This document shows, one piece after another, positions 52,400 through 61,825 of a stretch of 64,000 nucleotides of DNA; the stretch's first letter is position 1, and each line of letters opens with the position of its first letter. The notes below the pieces were generated by a model. It made no database searches and was not told the origin of the DNA. It worked only from the letters and a program-made list of their open reading frames with translations. This DNA comes from CAZCPB01 sp044223975. GTDB lineage: Bacteria > Planctomycetota > Phycisphaerae > Phycisphaerales > UBA1924. The position numbers and the translations under genes are program-made. The DNA lies in the NCBI GenBank assembly GCA_044223975.1, contig JBGALI010000006.1, positions 1 to 64,000 of the forward strand, in the 5' to 3' direction.

Positions 52400-53242
52400 T
52401 CAGTTCTGGGGCGCGGCGACCGGGTCCTTGGCGCGATCGTCGCCCGTGGGCTCGGCCACGGAGCTGTCGTCGGCGCGGAACTGGGCGCGGCGGCTGCGGC
52501 GGGGCTGCTCAGCGGCGGGCGCGCCCGGGGCCGTCTCGACGCCGGGCTGCGTGCCCTGACGCTGCTGGCGGCCCTCGGCGATCGCCAGGCACAGCTCGCG
52601 GATCACCACGTCGATCGAGCGCATCGAGTCGTCGTTGCCCGGGATCGGGATGTCGGCAAGATCGGGGTCGCCGTCGGTGTCGATGAGGCAGATCGTCGGG
52701 ATGCCCAGCTTGCGGGCCTCCTTGAGGGCGGTGATCTCGTGCTTCACGTCGATCACGACCATGGCGCCCGGCAGCTTCTCCATGTTGCGGATGCCGTCGA
52801 GGTTGCGCTTGATCTTCTTCATCTCGCGCCGAAGCTGGCTCTCCATCTTCTTGGAGTAGCTGGCGAAGTTGTCGTTCTTCTCGATCTCTTCGAGCTCGAT
52901 CAGGCGCTTGAGACGCTGGCGGATCGTGCGGAAGTTCGTCAGGGTGCCGCCGAGCCACCGCTCGGTGACCCAGTGCATCTTCACATCGGTGACGCGTGTC
53001 TCGAGCACGCTCTTGGCCTGACGCTTGGTGCCGACGAAGCACACGTCCTTGCCGTCGGCCACCGCCTTGGCGATGAACTTCTTGGCGAGCAGGAGACCCT
53101 TGATGGTCTCCTTGATGTCGATGATGTGGATCCCGTTGCGCTTGCCGTAGATGAACGGCTGCATCTTCGGGCTCCAGCCGCTGGAACGCTGGCCGAAGTG
53201 GATTCCGGCCTCGATCAAGTCCTGGACGAGCGTGTTTGACAT
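52400..53242 (-). CDS. rpsB: 30S ribosomal protein S2
   Basis: A 280-residue protein of the small ribosomal subunit. LVQDLIEAGIHFGQRSSGWSPKMQPFIYGKRNGIHIIDI (given in part), FVGTKRQAKSVLE, WLGGTLTNFRTI and VVIDVKHEITALKEARKLGIPTI are all standard. The C-terminal 50 residues (QQRQGTQPGVETAPGAPAAEQPRRSRRA onward) form a charged, disordered extension beyond the usual length. The ATG at 53242 gives MSNTLVQDL. Upstream in-frame sequence up to 53488 is leader. Confidence 0.97.
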   Translation of the reverse strand: MSNTLVQDLIEAGIHFGQRSSGWSPKMQPFIYGKRNGIHIIDIKETIKGLLLAKKFIAKAVADGKDVCFVGTKRQAKSVLETRVTDVKMHWVTERWLGGTLTNFRTIRQRLKRLIELEEIEKNDNFASYSKKMESQLRREMKKIKRNLDGIRNMEKLPGAMVVIDVKHEITALKEARKLGIPTICLIDTDGDPDLADIPIPGNDDSMRSIDVVIRELCLAIAEGRQQRQGTQPGVETAPGAPAAEQPRRSRRAQFRADDSSVAEPTGDDRAKDPVAAPQN

Positions 53243-53460
53243 GGGAGTTCTTCCTGGCAGCGACACCGGCGGGGCCGATCGGTGCCGAGCGCGGAGAGCC
53301 GCGCTCGACGCGCCCGCCAAAGGGCGCTTCAACGTCCGGACGGCACACGCCCCCCGGGGTCTTTCGAACAAAGGGTGAGGATGAACAAACTCCACCCGGC
53401 CGGCCCGTGAACGCCCACAGACGCCGCCCCCACGCCGCCGATCGACCGCGCGAGTCAGAA

Positions 53461-53488
53461 AGTATAGGTTCGCCGCCGCGTGGAGCAA
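53461..53488 (-). promoter_or_regulatory. Likely promoter of rpsB-tsf
   Basis: On the minus strand, TTGCTC (53488-53483) and TATACT (53466-53461) are separated by 16 bp, a good sigma-70-type pair in otherwise very GC-rich sequence. It would give a leader of about 210 nt before rpsB, long enough for S2 autoregulation. The rest of the gap to the PilZ gene (53243-53640) holds no gene. Confidence 0.5.
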
Positions 53489-53640
53489 GACCTCGGCGCG
53501 TTGTCAAGTGCCGCGGCGTTCCCCGGGGTTTGCCGGTGGACCCTTCGGGCCGGGGGGGCCAGCCGCGGTCGATGGTGCGCGCCTGCCAACTCGGATCGCG
53601 GTTCGGAGGGGGTTTGGTCCCACGGTGGGGATACCAAAGA

Positions 53641-54132
53641 GTGCGCGTGAACTCGGACCAAGAAACGGCCGACATCACGATCCGAGAACACGCCACCCAC
53701 GGAAGGGTGGCACCGGAGTGCCCCGTGGGAGAGCAAGATTTCGCCATCCGAAGGTCGCAGCGGCACGACGTGGCGATGGCCGCGCGGTTCTGCATCGCCC
53801 CCGAGCACGCCCCGCTGGTGCGACTTTCGACCGGCTCGGGTGCCCGCGACGGCTGGATCGATGCCGGCGTGGTCGACGTGAGCAGCGGCGGCATCGGGCT
53901 GGTGACGCCGGTGTTCGTGCCGCGGCGGTGCCTGATCACGATCCGAATCCGTCAGGACGAAGCGCCGGACGCGCCGACCATCCTTGAGATCGGTGCCCGG
54001 GTGCAGCGCATCGTGATGACCGACCGCCGGCCGGCGTATTTGGTCGGGACGGCGTTCGAGGGCCTGACGGCCGAGTCCGCGCGGGCGGTGGAATCTCTTC
54101 TGAATCGGATGGAGACCGGGCTGGCCTCGTGA
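53641..54132 (+). CDS. PilZ domain protein
   Basis: A protein of about 163 residues. RRSQRHDVAMAARFC and, 35 residues on, DVSSGGIGLV form the RxxxR and D/N-x-S-x-x-G motifs that bind cyclic di-GMP in PilZ domains. The domain continues to TAFEGL near the C-terminus. The start is uncertain: GTG codons at 53641 and 53647 are possible and no clear ribosome site is seen. It is 13 bp before the GspE/PilB-like gene, so c-di-GMP may control the assembly machine encoded downstream. Confidence 0.75.
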   Translation: MRVNSDQETADITIREHATHGRVAPECPVGEQDFAIRRSQRHDVAMAARFCIAPEHAPLVRLSTGSGARDGWIDAGVVDVSSGGIGLVTPVFVPRRCLITIRIRQDEAPDAPTILEIGARVQRIVMTDRRPAYLVGTAFEGLTAESARAVESLLNRMETGLAS

Positions 54133-54145
54133 TCCGGAGACGACC

Positions 54146-55834
54146 GTGGACTCGAGCCATTTTCTCATCCAGGCGCTGCTGGCGGACGGGGTCATCACCA
54201 AGGCCGACGTCGACCGCGCCGCGCACCACGCCCAAGCCAACAGCTGCGCGGTGACCGACGCGCTGATCTCGCTCAACATCGTGGGCTCCAGAGCCCTGGC
54301 GATCCTTCGAGCCAAGATCTGCGAGTACCCGTTCGTTGACCTCAACGCGTTCGACATAGACCTTCGCAACGCCGAACGCCTGCCCCGCGCCGTGGCGGAG
54401 CGGCTGGGCGTGTTCCCTCTATTCTGCCTCGACGACATCGCGACGGTGGCGATGCTCGATCCGTTCAACCTCCAGGCCCTCGACCAGGTCCGGCAGATCC
54501 TCAAGACCGAGGTCGACCCGGCCCTGTGCGACTCGACGCAGCTGACGGCCCTCATCGCCCGCGCGTACACCATGGTCACGGCCGGCGCCGGCGACCCGGC
54601 CCAGGGCGGGGAGGCCGAGCGCGACCTCACGACCGGCGACGAGCCGGTGGTGGCCGCCGTGAACCAGATCCTCGCGACCGGCGCCGACGCCGCCGCCAGC
54701 GATATCCACGTGAGCCCCGACGAGTCGGCGCTGCACCTGCGGTACCGCGTGGACGGCGTGCTGCACCCCCAGCAGGGCCCCGCCAAGACCATGCACGCTG
54801 GCATCGTGCAGCGTCTCAAGGTCATGGCGCGGCTCGACGTCACGCAGACCCGCAAGCCGCAGGACGGCAAGTTCCGCTTCGTGCACCGCGGTGAGCCGCT
54901 GGACGTGCGGCTGAGCCTCATGCCCACGATCCACGGCGAGAACGTGGTGATGCGCATCCTCCGGGCCGGCACCAAGATCGGCACCATCGCCGACCTGGGC
55001 ATGGAGCCCGACACCGCCCGCTGGTACAGCGAGGCGATCCAGAGCCCGCACGGCATGGTGCTGGTGACCGGCCCGACCGGCTCGGGCAAGACGACCACGC
55101 TCTACACCGCGCTTGCCGCGCTGAACACTCCCGACGTCAACATCATGACCATCGAGGACCCGGTCGAGATCCGGCTCCCGATGATCCGCCAGATCCAGGC
55201 CAACCCCGAGATCGGCCTGACGTTCGCGACGGCCCTGCGCTCGATCCTGCGCCAGGACCCCGACGTGGTGCTCGTGGGCGAGATCCGCGACCCCGAGACG
55301 GCCAAGATCGCGGTTCAGGCCGCGATGACGGGGCACCTGGTCCTTTCCACGCTGCACACCAACGACGCGATCGGCGCGATCCCCCGCCTCAAGGACTTCG
55401 GCCTGCCGCTGTTTGCGATCAACCAGGGTCTGCTGTGCGTCATCGCCCAGCGCCTGGTGCGGCGCGTGTGCGCCGAATGCGCCGGACCCGCGCCGCTGGA
55501 CCAGGACGTGCTCCTGGAACTGGGCGTTGACCGTGCGGGCGCCGCGGGCCTCCGTCACGGTGCCGGGTGCGCCCGCTGCTCGGGGACGGGCTACCGCGGG
55601 CGGCTGGGAGTGCACGAGCTGCTGCGCATGACCCGGCGGATCCAGCGCCTGGTCGAGAAGGACGCACCGGCGGCCGAGATCCTGGGCGCCGCCACGATCG
55701 ACGGTTTCGTGCCGCTCTGGCGCGACGGGCTCTCCAAGGCGCTGCGCGGCTTGACGAGCCTCCACGAGCTGCGCCAGCTCAGATCGACAATTGACGGCGA
55801 GAGCGTCGCCGAATCGCTGAGGGTCGCCGCATGA
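54146..55834 (+). CDS. GspE/PilB-type assembly ATPase
   Basis: A 562-residue ATPase that powers pseudopilus or pilus assembly. The N-terminal MshEN/GspE-N part covers about 1-150. The C-terminal ATPase has GMVLVTGPTGSGKTTTLYTAL (Walker A, about 307-327), MTIEDPVEIRLP (Asp box), ILRQDPDVVLVGEIRDPETA (Walker B) and TGHLVLSTLHTNDA (His box). The zinc-binding cysteines CAEC and CARCSGTGYRGR follow. The GTG start has GGAG 7 bases upstream. Its stop overlaps the next start (ATGA). Confidence 0.94.
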   Translation: MDSSHFLIQALLADGVITKADVDRAAHHAQANSCAVTDALISLNIVGSRALAILRAKICEYPFVDLNAFDIDLRNAERLPRAVAERLGVFPLFCLDDIATVAMLDPFNLQALDQVRQILKTEVDPALCDSTQLTALIARAYTMVTAGAGDPAQGGEAERDLTTGDEPVVAAVNQILATGADAAASDIHVSPDESALHLRYRVDGVLHPQQGPAKTMHAGIVQRLKVMARLDVTQTRKPQDGKFRFVHRGEPLDVRLSLMPTIHGENVVMRILRAGTKIGTIADLGMEPDTARWYSEAIQSPHGMVLVTGPTGSGKTTTLYTALAALNTPDVNIMTIEDPVEIRLPMIRQIQANPEIGLTFATALRSILRQDPDVVLVGEIRDPETAKIAVQAAMTGHLVLSTLHTNDAIGAIPRLKDFGLPLFAINQGLLCVIAQRLVRRVCAECAGPAPLDQDVLLELGVDRAGAAGLRHGAGCARCSGTGYRGRLGVHELLRMTRRIQRLVEKDAPAAEILGAATIDGFVPLWRDGLSKALRGLTSLHELRQLRSTIDGESVAESLRVAA

Positions 55835-57036
55835 TCGCCGAACCGTACCGCTATGTCGCGATCGAGGCCGGCGGCCAGCGCCGGCGCGGGGAAGTACAGG
55901 GCACGGACCGGCAGGACGCCTTCCGCAAGCTCACCGCGATGGGCCTCACCCCGCTGCGCGTTGAGAAGGCCGGCGCGTCGGGCCCGATGTTCTCGTTCCA
56001 GCGCACCAAGGCCTCGGACATCGCGGACCTCAGCCGCGAGCTCGCGGTGCTCGTCGAGGCGCGCATCCCGCTGGCACGGGGCCTGAGCTCGATCGCCGAG
56101 CACGAGCCCAAGCCGGGCCTGCGCGACATGATCCGCGACGTGGCCACCCGGATCGAGTCGGGCATGGCGCTCAGCGCCGCCCTCGAGCAGTACCGCGAGG
56201 AGTTCGGCGAGGTCTACATCGAGACGATCCGCGCCGCCGAGAAGTCCGGCAACCTGCCCGTCGTCATGGCCCACCTGGCCGACATGCTCGACCGCCAGAT
56301 CGAGGCCCGCCAGCAGCTCAAGCGAGCCCTCACCTACCCCATCATCGTCATGGCCGTGGTGGCCATGGCCGTCGGCGTCATCGTGATCTTCGTGGTGCCC
56401 AAGTTCGCCGCCACGTTCAGCGGGCAGGGCGTGCAGATGCCCCTGATCACCCGCATGATCCAGACCGTGGGCGAGTTCGCCAAGGCCAACTGGGCCGTGC
56501 TGCTGGCCGGTGCCGCGGCGGTCTTCTTCGGGATGCGGGCGTACCTCCGCACCGAGGGTGGGCGCGACGCGTTCGAGCGGTTCCTGGCGCGCGTGCCCTA
56601 CATCCGCAAGATCGTCACGGCGTCGACCACAGGTCAATTCGCGCGGGTGATGTCGATCGGGCTGTCCTCGGGCCTCGACGTGATCGAGTCGGTCGAGATC
56701 GGCGGGCACGCCACGGGGCGCCACGTCTTCGGGCGCGAGTGCGACGCGCTCGCCGAGCGCCTGCGCCGCGGCGAAGAGCTCTCCGACGTGGTCCGCTCCA
56801 GCCCCTCGCTCCCCAGCTTCGCCAAGCGGATGCTGTGCGCCGGGCGCGACGCGACCGAGCTGGCGCGTTCGTGCGGCATCGTGGCCCGGCACTACGACCG
56901 CGAGGCCGGCCATCTCACCAAGAACGTCAACACCGTGATCGAGCCCGTGCTCACGGTGCTCCTGGCCGTCATCGTGCTCGGCGTTGCCCTGTCGGTGTTC
57001 CTCCCCATGTGGCAGATCGTCAAGATCAGCCACTGA
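55831..57036 (+). CDS. GspF/PilC-type inner membrane platform protein
   Basis: A 401-residue polytopic protein with two T2SSF domains. ELAVLVEARIPLARGLSSIAEHE opens the first, and ETIRAAEKSGNLPVVMAHLADML is the conserved repeat signature. Membrane spans are at about 170-190 (YPIIVMAVVAMAVGVIVIFVV), 210-235 and 375-398 (VIEPVLTVLLAVIVLGVALSVFLPMW). It works with the upstream ATPase. The start overlaps the ATPase stop. Confidence 0.93.
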   Translation: MIAEPYRYVAIEAGGQRRRGEVQGTDRQDAFRKLTAMGLTPLRVEKAGASGPMFSFQRTKASDIADLSRELAVLVEARIPLARGLSSIAEHEPKPGLRDMIRDVATRIESGMALSAALEQYREEFGEVYIETIRAAEKSGNLPVVMAHLADMLDRQIEARQQLKRALTYPIIVMAVVAMAVGVIVIFVVPKFAATFSGQGVQMPLITRMIQTVGEFAKANWAVLLAGAAAVFFGMRAYLRTEGGRDAFERFLARVPYIRKIVTASTTGQFARVMSIGLSSGLDVIESVEIGGHATGRHVFGRECDALAERLRRGEELSDVVRSSPSLPSFAKRMLCAGRDATELARSCGIVARHYDREAGHLTKNVNTVIEPVLTVLLAVIVLGVALSVFLPMWQIVKISH

Positions 57037-57056
57037 GCACGCGGAGACCTCCCGTC

Positions 57057-57554
57057 ATGCCCACCCTGGCCCTCCCCGCCCGACCCCGCTCGCCGCGCTC
57101 GGCGTTCACCTTCGTCGAGGTGATGGTCGTGGTGGTCCTGATCGGCATCATCGCCGCGATCGTGATCCCGCGCTTCGGCAACGTCACCGACGAGGCCCGG
57201 ACTTCGGCGCTGCAGAGCATCGTCGGGGGTGTCCGGGCGTCGATCAGCTCGTACCGCACCTCGTCGGTGATCTCGGGCGCCGCGTCGTACCCCACGCTGG
57301 CGCAGCTCACCACGCCCGGCACCGTCGTCGAGACGGCGCTGGAGGCCAACCCGTTCACCAACGTCGGCGGCGTCCACGCCGTGACGCAGGCGCAGGCCGC
57401 CGCCCGCGCCGTGATCAACCCCACGCAGTACGGCTGGAACTACTACGTCGACAACTCGACCAGCCCGCCCCAGGCCATCTTCTACGCCAACTGCACCGAC
57501 GTGACCACCCAGGCCAACAGCTCCGGCTCGGCGCTCACCGCCAACCAGCTCTGA
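57057..57554 (+). CDS. Pseudopilin, GspG-like (major)
   Basis: A 165-residue protein. The leader is followed by the cleavage motif SAFTFVEVMVVVVLIGIIAAIVIP at residue 15, with the glutamate at position 5 of the mature protein. The following FGNVTDEARTSALQSIVGGVRASI is an N-terminal helix typical of major pseudopilins. It is 20 bp after the platform gene and first in a row of pseudopilin genes, which is the usual place of GspG. Confidence 0.85.
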   Translation: MPTLALPARPRSPRSAFTFVEVMVVVVLIGIIAAIVIPRFGNVTDEARTSALQSIVGGVRASISSYRTSSVISGAASYPTLAQLTTPGTVVETALEANPFTNVGGVHAVTQAQAAARAVINPTQYGWNYYVDNSTSPPQAIFYANCTDVTTQANSSGSALTANQL

Positions 57555-58087
57555 TGATCACCCGCCCCCGCCCATCCCCGCGCGCCTTCACGCTCATCGA
57601 GCTGGCGCTGGTCGTGGCGCTCGTGGGCATCCTCGCCGTATCGGTCATCCCGGCGCTCCGAGGCGTGAGCGATGCGCGCCAGGCCGCGGCGTGGCGCGAG
57701 ACCGAGCGCCGCTTCGTTCATGCCCGCACCAGCGCCATGGCGGCCGGGCGAGCGTTCGGCGTCCGCGTCAACCCGGTGGCGGGCACGTTTGAACTGATGG
57801 AGATCCCCGTCGGCGGCGGCAGCCCCGACGCGGCCCGCGACGCGTTCGGGCAGCCCGTCGGCGCGTGGTCGCTGCCCGCGTCGTACCCCGGCACGAGCAT
57901 CGTCGGGTTCGTCGGCGGCGACGGCCAATCGGGCACGGGCACGGTCTGGTTCGGGTACGACGGTGCGCCCCAGCGGCGCAACTCCTCGGGCACCCTCCTC
58001 GGCGGGTTCACGCAGGACGCGGTCGTCACGCTCACCGGCGGACGCACCGTGACGGTGCGCCAGAGTTCGGGGCTCATCGAGCGATGA
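57554..58087 (+). CDS. Pseudopilin, GspH-like
   Basis: A 177-residue protein with the prepilin motif RAFTLIELALVVALVGILAVSVIPAL at residue 10. The body (RRFVHARTSAMAAGRAFGVRVNP, then beta strands) resembles GspH/FimT-type minor pseudopilins. The start overlaps the previous stop (TGATG), so the genes are coupled. Confidence 0.85.
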   Translation: MITRPRPSPRAFTLIELALVVALVGILAVSVIPALRGVSDARQAAAWRETERRFVHARTSAMAAGRAFGVRVNPVAGTFELMEIPVGGGSPDAARDAFGQPVGAWSLPASYPGTSIVGFVGGDGQSGTGTVWFGYDGAPQRRNSSGTLLGGFTQDAVVTLTGGRTVTVRQSSGLIER

Positions 58088-58572
58088 ACACGCTGCGCTC
58101 CATCCACCGCCGCGCCTTCACCCTCATCGAGGCGGTGGTGGTGATCGTGGCGCTGGCGCTGATCGTCCCGCCGTCGGTCGCGTGGATGAACCGGGCCGGC
58201 CAGGACCGCGTGGACGCGGTGAACGCCACCCGCGCCTCCTTCCTGGCGAGCGCGGTGCTCGAGCAGGTCATGGCCGACGTCACCAGCCCGGCGACGGGCC
58301 TGGGGTTCGGCGCGCTGGCAAGTTCCGCGACCTACCTGAACACCGCGAACACCGGCCTCTATGCCCGTCTCACGGGGCTCACCTCGTCCTATTCCACCGC
58401 GGGCTTCGCGTACACCGTCACGATCGGATCGCTCGTCGACCAGACCGGCGCGGTCAACGGCACGCCGGCGCTCAACACCTTTCGCGTCGTGACCGTCACC
58501 GTCACCTTTCCCGCGTCGCACGCCTCAGCCGCGCACAGCCTGAGCATGTCGACCATGGTGGGGGACCTCTAG
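58084..58572 (+). CDS. Pseudopilin, GspI/PilV-like
   Basis: A 162-residue protein with the prepilin motif RAFTLIEAVVVIVALALIVPPSVAW at residue 10. Coupling to the preceding gene is by an ATGA overlap. Position and size suggest the GspI/PilV role at the pilus tip; sequence alone does not decide. Confidence 0.8.
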   Translation: MNTLRSIHRRAFTLIEAVVVIVALALIVPPSVAWMNRAGQDRVDAVNATRASFLASAVLEQVMADVTSPATGLGFGALASSATYLNTANTGLYARLTGLTSSYSTAGFAYTVTIGSLVDQTGAVNGTPALNTFRVVTVTVTFPASHASAAHSLSMSTMVGDL

Positions 58573-59061
58573 ATGCGGCGCGCCGCCTTCACGCTCGTCG
58601 AGGTCGTTGTCTCCGTGGTCGTCCTTGGAGTCGTCGCGGCCGTCACTCTGCCCGTGGTGGGCGGCGTCACCAACGCCTTCAGCGCCGCCGTCAGCGTCCG
58701 CGAGCGGACCGAGCGCGTCGCCTTCGCCCTGGACCGCTGCGTGCGTCTCCTCCGCGAGGCGCCGGCGGGCTCCGACGCATCGACGGTCGGCATCACCACG
58801 GCGTCTTCGAGCCAGGTCCTGCTTTCCGATGGCCGCGGCCTCGAGGTCTCGGGCGGGGTGCTGCTGCTCCGCACCGGCTCGAGCACCGCGCCCCTGTGCC
58901 GCAACGTCACCGCGTTCACGATTTCCTACCTCGGCACCGACGGCGTGACCAGCACGCTGGCCGCGCCGGGGGGCACGCACTGCTTCAGGATCGTGCTTGT
59001 GGCCGACGGCGTCACGCTCGCCGGGGCCGCGTTCCCCCGCTGCCGGATGATCAAGCCATGA
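58573..59061 (+). CDS. Pseudopilin, GspJ/PilW-like
   Basis: A 162-residue protein beginning MRRAAFTLVEVVVSVVVLGVVAAV, a prepilin leader of only four residues. The body (RTERVAFALDRCVRLLREAPAG, then beta strands and a late Cys pair) fits GspJ/PilW-type minor pseudopilins. It begins immediately after the previous stop. Confidence 0.8.
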   Translation: MRRAAFTLVEVVVSVVVLGVVAAVTLPVVGGVTNAFSAAVSVRERTERVAFALDRCVRLLREAPAGSDASTVGITTASSSQVLLSDGRGLEVSGGVLLLRTGSSTAPLCRNVTAFTISYLGTDGVTSTLAAPGGTHCFRIVLVADGVTLAGAAFPRCRMIKP

Positions 59062-59459
59062 CGCCCCGCGCCGCACCGCACACCTCTCCGCACGCCTTGA
59101 GCGCGAAGCGCCGGCCCGCCCGTTCGCGCCGCGGCGTCGCCGTGGTGGCGGTCGTGATCCTCATCGCGCTCGTCAACATCGCGGTGCTCGCCAGCCTCGG
59201 CGGCGGCGCCGACGACTCCATGGCCGCGGCCATGCGCATCGAGACGGCCCGGGCTTTCTACGCCGCCGACGCCGGGACCTTCGTGGTGCTCAAGGCGCTC
59301 TCCGGCGGCTCGGCGGTTCCCGGCGCGGGCACCGTCATCGCCCTCCCCAACGCCTCGGTGTCGATCGTCAGCGCCCCGGCGTCGGGCGCGGGGGACGTCG
59401 TGATCCAGGGCGCCAGCGGCCTGGCCGCGCGCCGCGTGCAGGTCACCATCGATAACTGA
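59058..59459 (+). CDS. GspK/PilX-like minor component
   Basis: A 133-residue protein. The basic leader (SAKRRPARSRRGVAVVAVVILIALVNIAVLASL, given in part) lacks the usual FTxxE but has the hydrophobic helix and then ETARAFYAADAGTFVVLKAL. This resembles the AxxAGxE region of PilX/GspK proteins (EAG replaced by DAG). Its start overlaps the previous stop. A 102-bp gap follows. Confidence 0.7.
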   Translation: MTPRAAPHTSPHALSAKRRPARSRRGVAVVAVVILIALVNIAVLASLGGGADDSMAAAMRIETARAFYAADAGTFVVLKALSGGSAVPGAGTVIALPNASVSIVSAPASGAGDVVIQGASGLAARRVQVTIDN

Positions 59460-59561
59460 GCGGGACCTGCCCCGCCGGGGAAGAGTCCCCAAACCCGGCC
59501 CCCGATCCAGCCGATAAGCAAGCGTTCATGCGCCGGCATTTCGCCGGTCCGGAGATCGGAC

Positions 59562-61187
59562 ATGGCACGATCGGGCGTCATCATGTATCTCTCCCCCTCC
59601 GCGCTGGAGATCGGCGTGCGGTCGGGGCGCCACGTTCGCAAGGTGGAGCGCACCGACCTCGACCCCGCGGACTGGGCCGACCTGTGGGCGCGCCAGCTGC
59701 GCGCCCTCGATGCGCCCCTGGCGCAGCTCGCCCAGCGCGTTGGCGTGCGCCGCGGGGCGAGCGTCGACGTGGTGTACCAGAGCCCCGACACCCGCATCGA
59801 AGTGCTCACCGTCCAGGTCCCCGCACGCGACGCCGTCGCCGCGGCGCAGATGTCCCTGGCCCAGGGCGGCGCCGACCGCTCGGACCGTCCCACCCGCGCG
59901 CACGTGCTGTTCAGCGAGACCGCCGCGACGCCGGTGCGGACGCACGTGCTGTGCGCCGGCGATTCGGAGGCGACGCTCGACTCGATCACCGAGTGGCTCG
60001 CTCGCGCCGGCTTCGTGCCCGGCGCCCTGGTCTCCTCGGAGGCCGTCGAGGTGCTCGGGCTGGCCGAACGCTTCCGCACCCGCGCCTCGGGCGCCGAGGC
60101 GTCGCTCATGCTCGTGGGCGAGCACCGCACCGTGATCGCCTCGGGCGAGGGCGCTTCCCTGCGCTGCGTCCGCACCCTCGATTTCGGCTACGGCGCCATG
60201 ATCGACGCGATGGCCCGGGCCGCCCGCGCCGCCGATGCCAAGTCGCTGTCCCCCGGCGCGGTCCGGCAGTGGGCCCGCGAGGCGCTCTTCCGTGTGGGCG
60301 TTCCCCGGCGCGACCAGGTCGTCGACGAGGGACTCGACGTCCGCGCCGAGCACGTTCTCCCCCTCCTGCAGCCCGTCCTCCAGCGCTACGCCGTCGAGGT
60401 CAAGCAGACGCTTCGCTTTGCGCTCGGCGAGGCCGGCCTCGTGCGCGGCTCGCTCCTGCTCAGCGGGCCCGGCGCCTCGATCCCCAGCCTCGCGCCCGTG
60501 CTCAGCACCCAGATCGACATCGCCGTGACCCTCGACGCCCAGGGCGATCAGTCGCCGCTGGTCGCGGCCGCGGGCGCCGAGCTTTTCTGCCTCTCGCTCC
60601 TGCCCGTGAGCGAGCAGCGCCGTCGCGACGGCGTGGCGTACAAGCGGATGATGCTCGTCGGGGCCGGCGCGGCCGCGGTGCTCATCGCCGCCGACGCGGC
60701 AAGCACCCTGCGCGAGAAGTACCAGGTCCAGCGGCTGACCGACGGCCAGATGGCTCAGCTCATCGAGGTCCGCCGCGATGTCGAGCTGCGCCGCCAGGCC
60801 GCGGAACTGGCCCTGCGCGTCGAGGCCCAGGAAGAAGCCGCCCGTGCCTCCGTCGGCGCCCGTCCCGAGTGGGCCGCGCTGCTGGACGAATTGGGCGTGC
60901 TGTCGGCCGGGAACATCCGCCTCACCGACGTCGGCGCCAACGCGGTCGGCGCGGCCTACAGCGCGACGATCAGCGGTGTGGCCGACATGCCCGACCGCAC
61001 CTCGGGCGCCCCCGACCCGCTGGCCGCGTACATCGAGCGCCTCCAGCGCTCCCCGATGATCGAGAGTGTCGAGCTGGGCTCAACGCGCCTGGGCGAGTAC
61101 GAAGGAACCCCCGTGAAGCACTTCACGATCACCGCCAAGCTGGTTTCCATGCCCGCGCGCCTCGCCGGCGCGGAGGACACGCCATGA
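59562..61187 (+). CDS. PilM-PilN-like fusion (GspL-like)
   Basis: A 541-residue protein. About 1-350 look like the actin-like PilM/GspL cytoplasmic domain (VIMYLSPSALEIGVRSG, then VDVVYQSPDTRIEVLTV, then LLLSGPGASIPSLAPVLS). A membrane span at about 361-378 (MLVGAGAAAVLIAADAAS) is followed by a coiled-coil (REKYQVQRLTDGQMAQLIEVRRDVELRRQAAE, given in part). A PilN-like ferredoxin fold closes the protein. In type IV pilus systems these are two proteins; GspL joins them as here. Confidence 0.78.
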   Translation: MARSGVIMYLSPSALEIGVRSGRHVRKVERTDLDPADWADLWARQLRALDAPLAQLAQRVGVRRGASVDVVYQSPDTRIEVLTVQVPARDAVAAAQMSLAQGGADRSDRPTRAHVLFSETAATPVRTHVLCAGDSEATLDSITEWLARAGFVPGALVSSEAVEVLGLAERFRTRASGAEASLMLVGEHRTVIASGEGASLRCVRTLDFGYGAMIDAMARAARAADAKSLSPGAVRQWAREALFRVGVPRRDQVVDEGLDVRAEHVLPLLQPVLQRYAVEVKQTLRFALGEAGLVRGSLLLSGPGASIPSLAPVLSTQIDIAVTLDAQGDQSPLVAAAGAELFCLSLLPVSEQRRRDGVAYKRMMLVGAGAAAVLIAADAASTLREKYQVQRLTDGQMAQLIEVRRDVELRRQAAELALRVEAQEEAARASVGARPEWAALLDELGVLSAGNIRLTDVGANAVGAAYSATISGVADMPDRTSGAPDPLAAYIERLQRSPMIESVELGSTRLGEYEGTPVKHFTITAKLVSMPARLAGAEDTP

Positions 61188-61825
61188 TGCCCGCCAACCA
61201 CGGCGCCCGCGGGGCGCAGACCCTGGCCCTTGCCGCGGCGTGCGCCGCCGTGTGGTACCTCGCCGCGCGCTCGCTGCACGTTTCGCTGGCGCAGGCTCGC
61301 GCCGAGCTGGCCGGCGGCGTGAGCGAGATCAGCGCCCACGAGACCGACTACCCCCCGAGCGCCGGCGACCCCGCCAAGGCCATGCTCGACCTGGCCGACC
61401 GCGAGAGGCGGGTGCACGACCTGACCCGCGTCTCGGGCGATGCCGCGAAGGTGTACGAGGCGCTGGGCGTGGTCGCCAGCTCGTGCAACGTGCGCGTGGA
61501 CCGCATCGAGCCCGTGCGCTCGGGCGTCCGCGAGCCGCGCTCGTCGCGCCAGCCGGCCAAGCCCGGCGCGTTCGCCGTCTCCACCGAGTCCACCCACTAC
61601 GTGATCGAGGCCACGGGCGAGTACGCGGACATCGCGCGATTCGTCAAGGCGCTCGAGCGCGACCTGGGCCTGACGCGGGTCGTGTCGCTGCGGCTCTCCC
61701 CGGCCCCCGTCACTCCGGGAGCGCCGCCCGCCATCTCCGCCTCCATCGAGACCTCGCACTACAAGCTGACCGCCGGGACCGAGCCCGGCAAGGACGCCCT
61801 TTCCAAGCCGGAGCACCAGAAGTGA
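61184..61825 (+). CDS. PilO/GspM-like protein
   Basis: A 213-residue protein with one N-terminal span (TLALAAACAAVWYLAARSL), a helical stretch, and a C-terminal ferredoxin-like domain (STHYVIEATGEYADIARFVKALERDLGLTRVVSLRLSP). This is the arrangement of PilO and GspM. The start overlaps the previous stop (ATGATG). It is expected to pair with the PilM-PilN-like protein in the inner membrane. Confidence 0.75.
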   Translation: MMPANHGARGAQTLALAAACAAVWYLAARSLHVSLAQARAELAGGVSEISAHETDYPPSAGDPAKAMLDLADRERRVHDLTRVSGDAAKVYEALGVVASSCNVRVDRIEPVRSGVREPRSSRQPAKPGAFAVSTESTHYVIEATGEYADIARFVKALERDLGLTRVVSLRLSPAPVTPGAPPAISASIETSHYKLTAGTEPGKDALSKPEHQK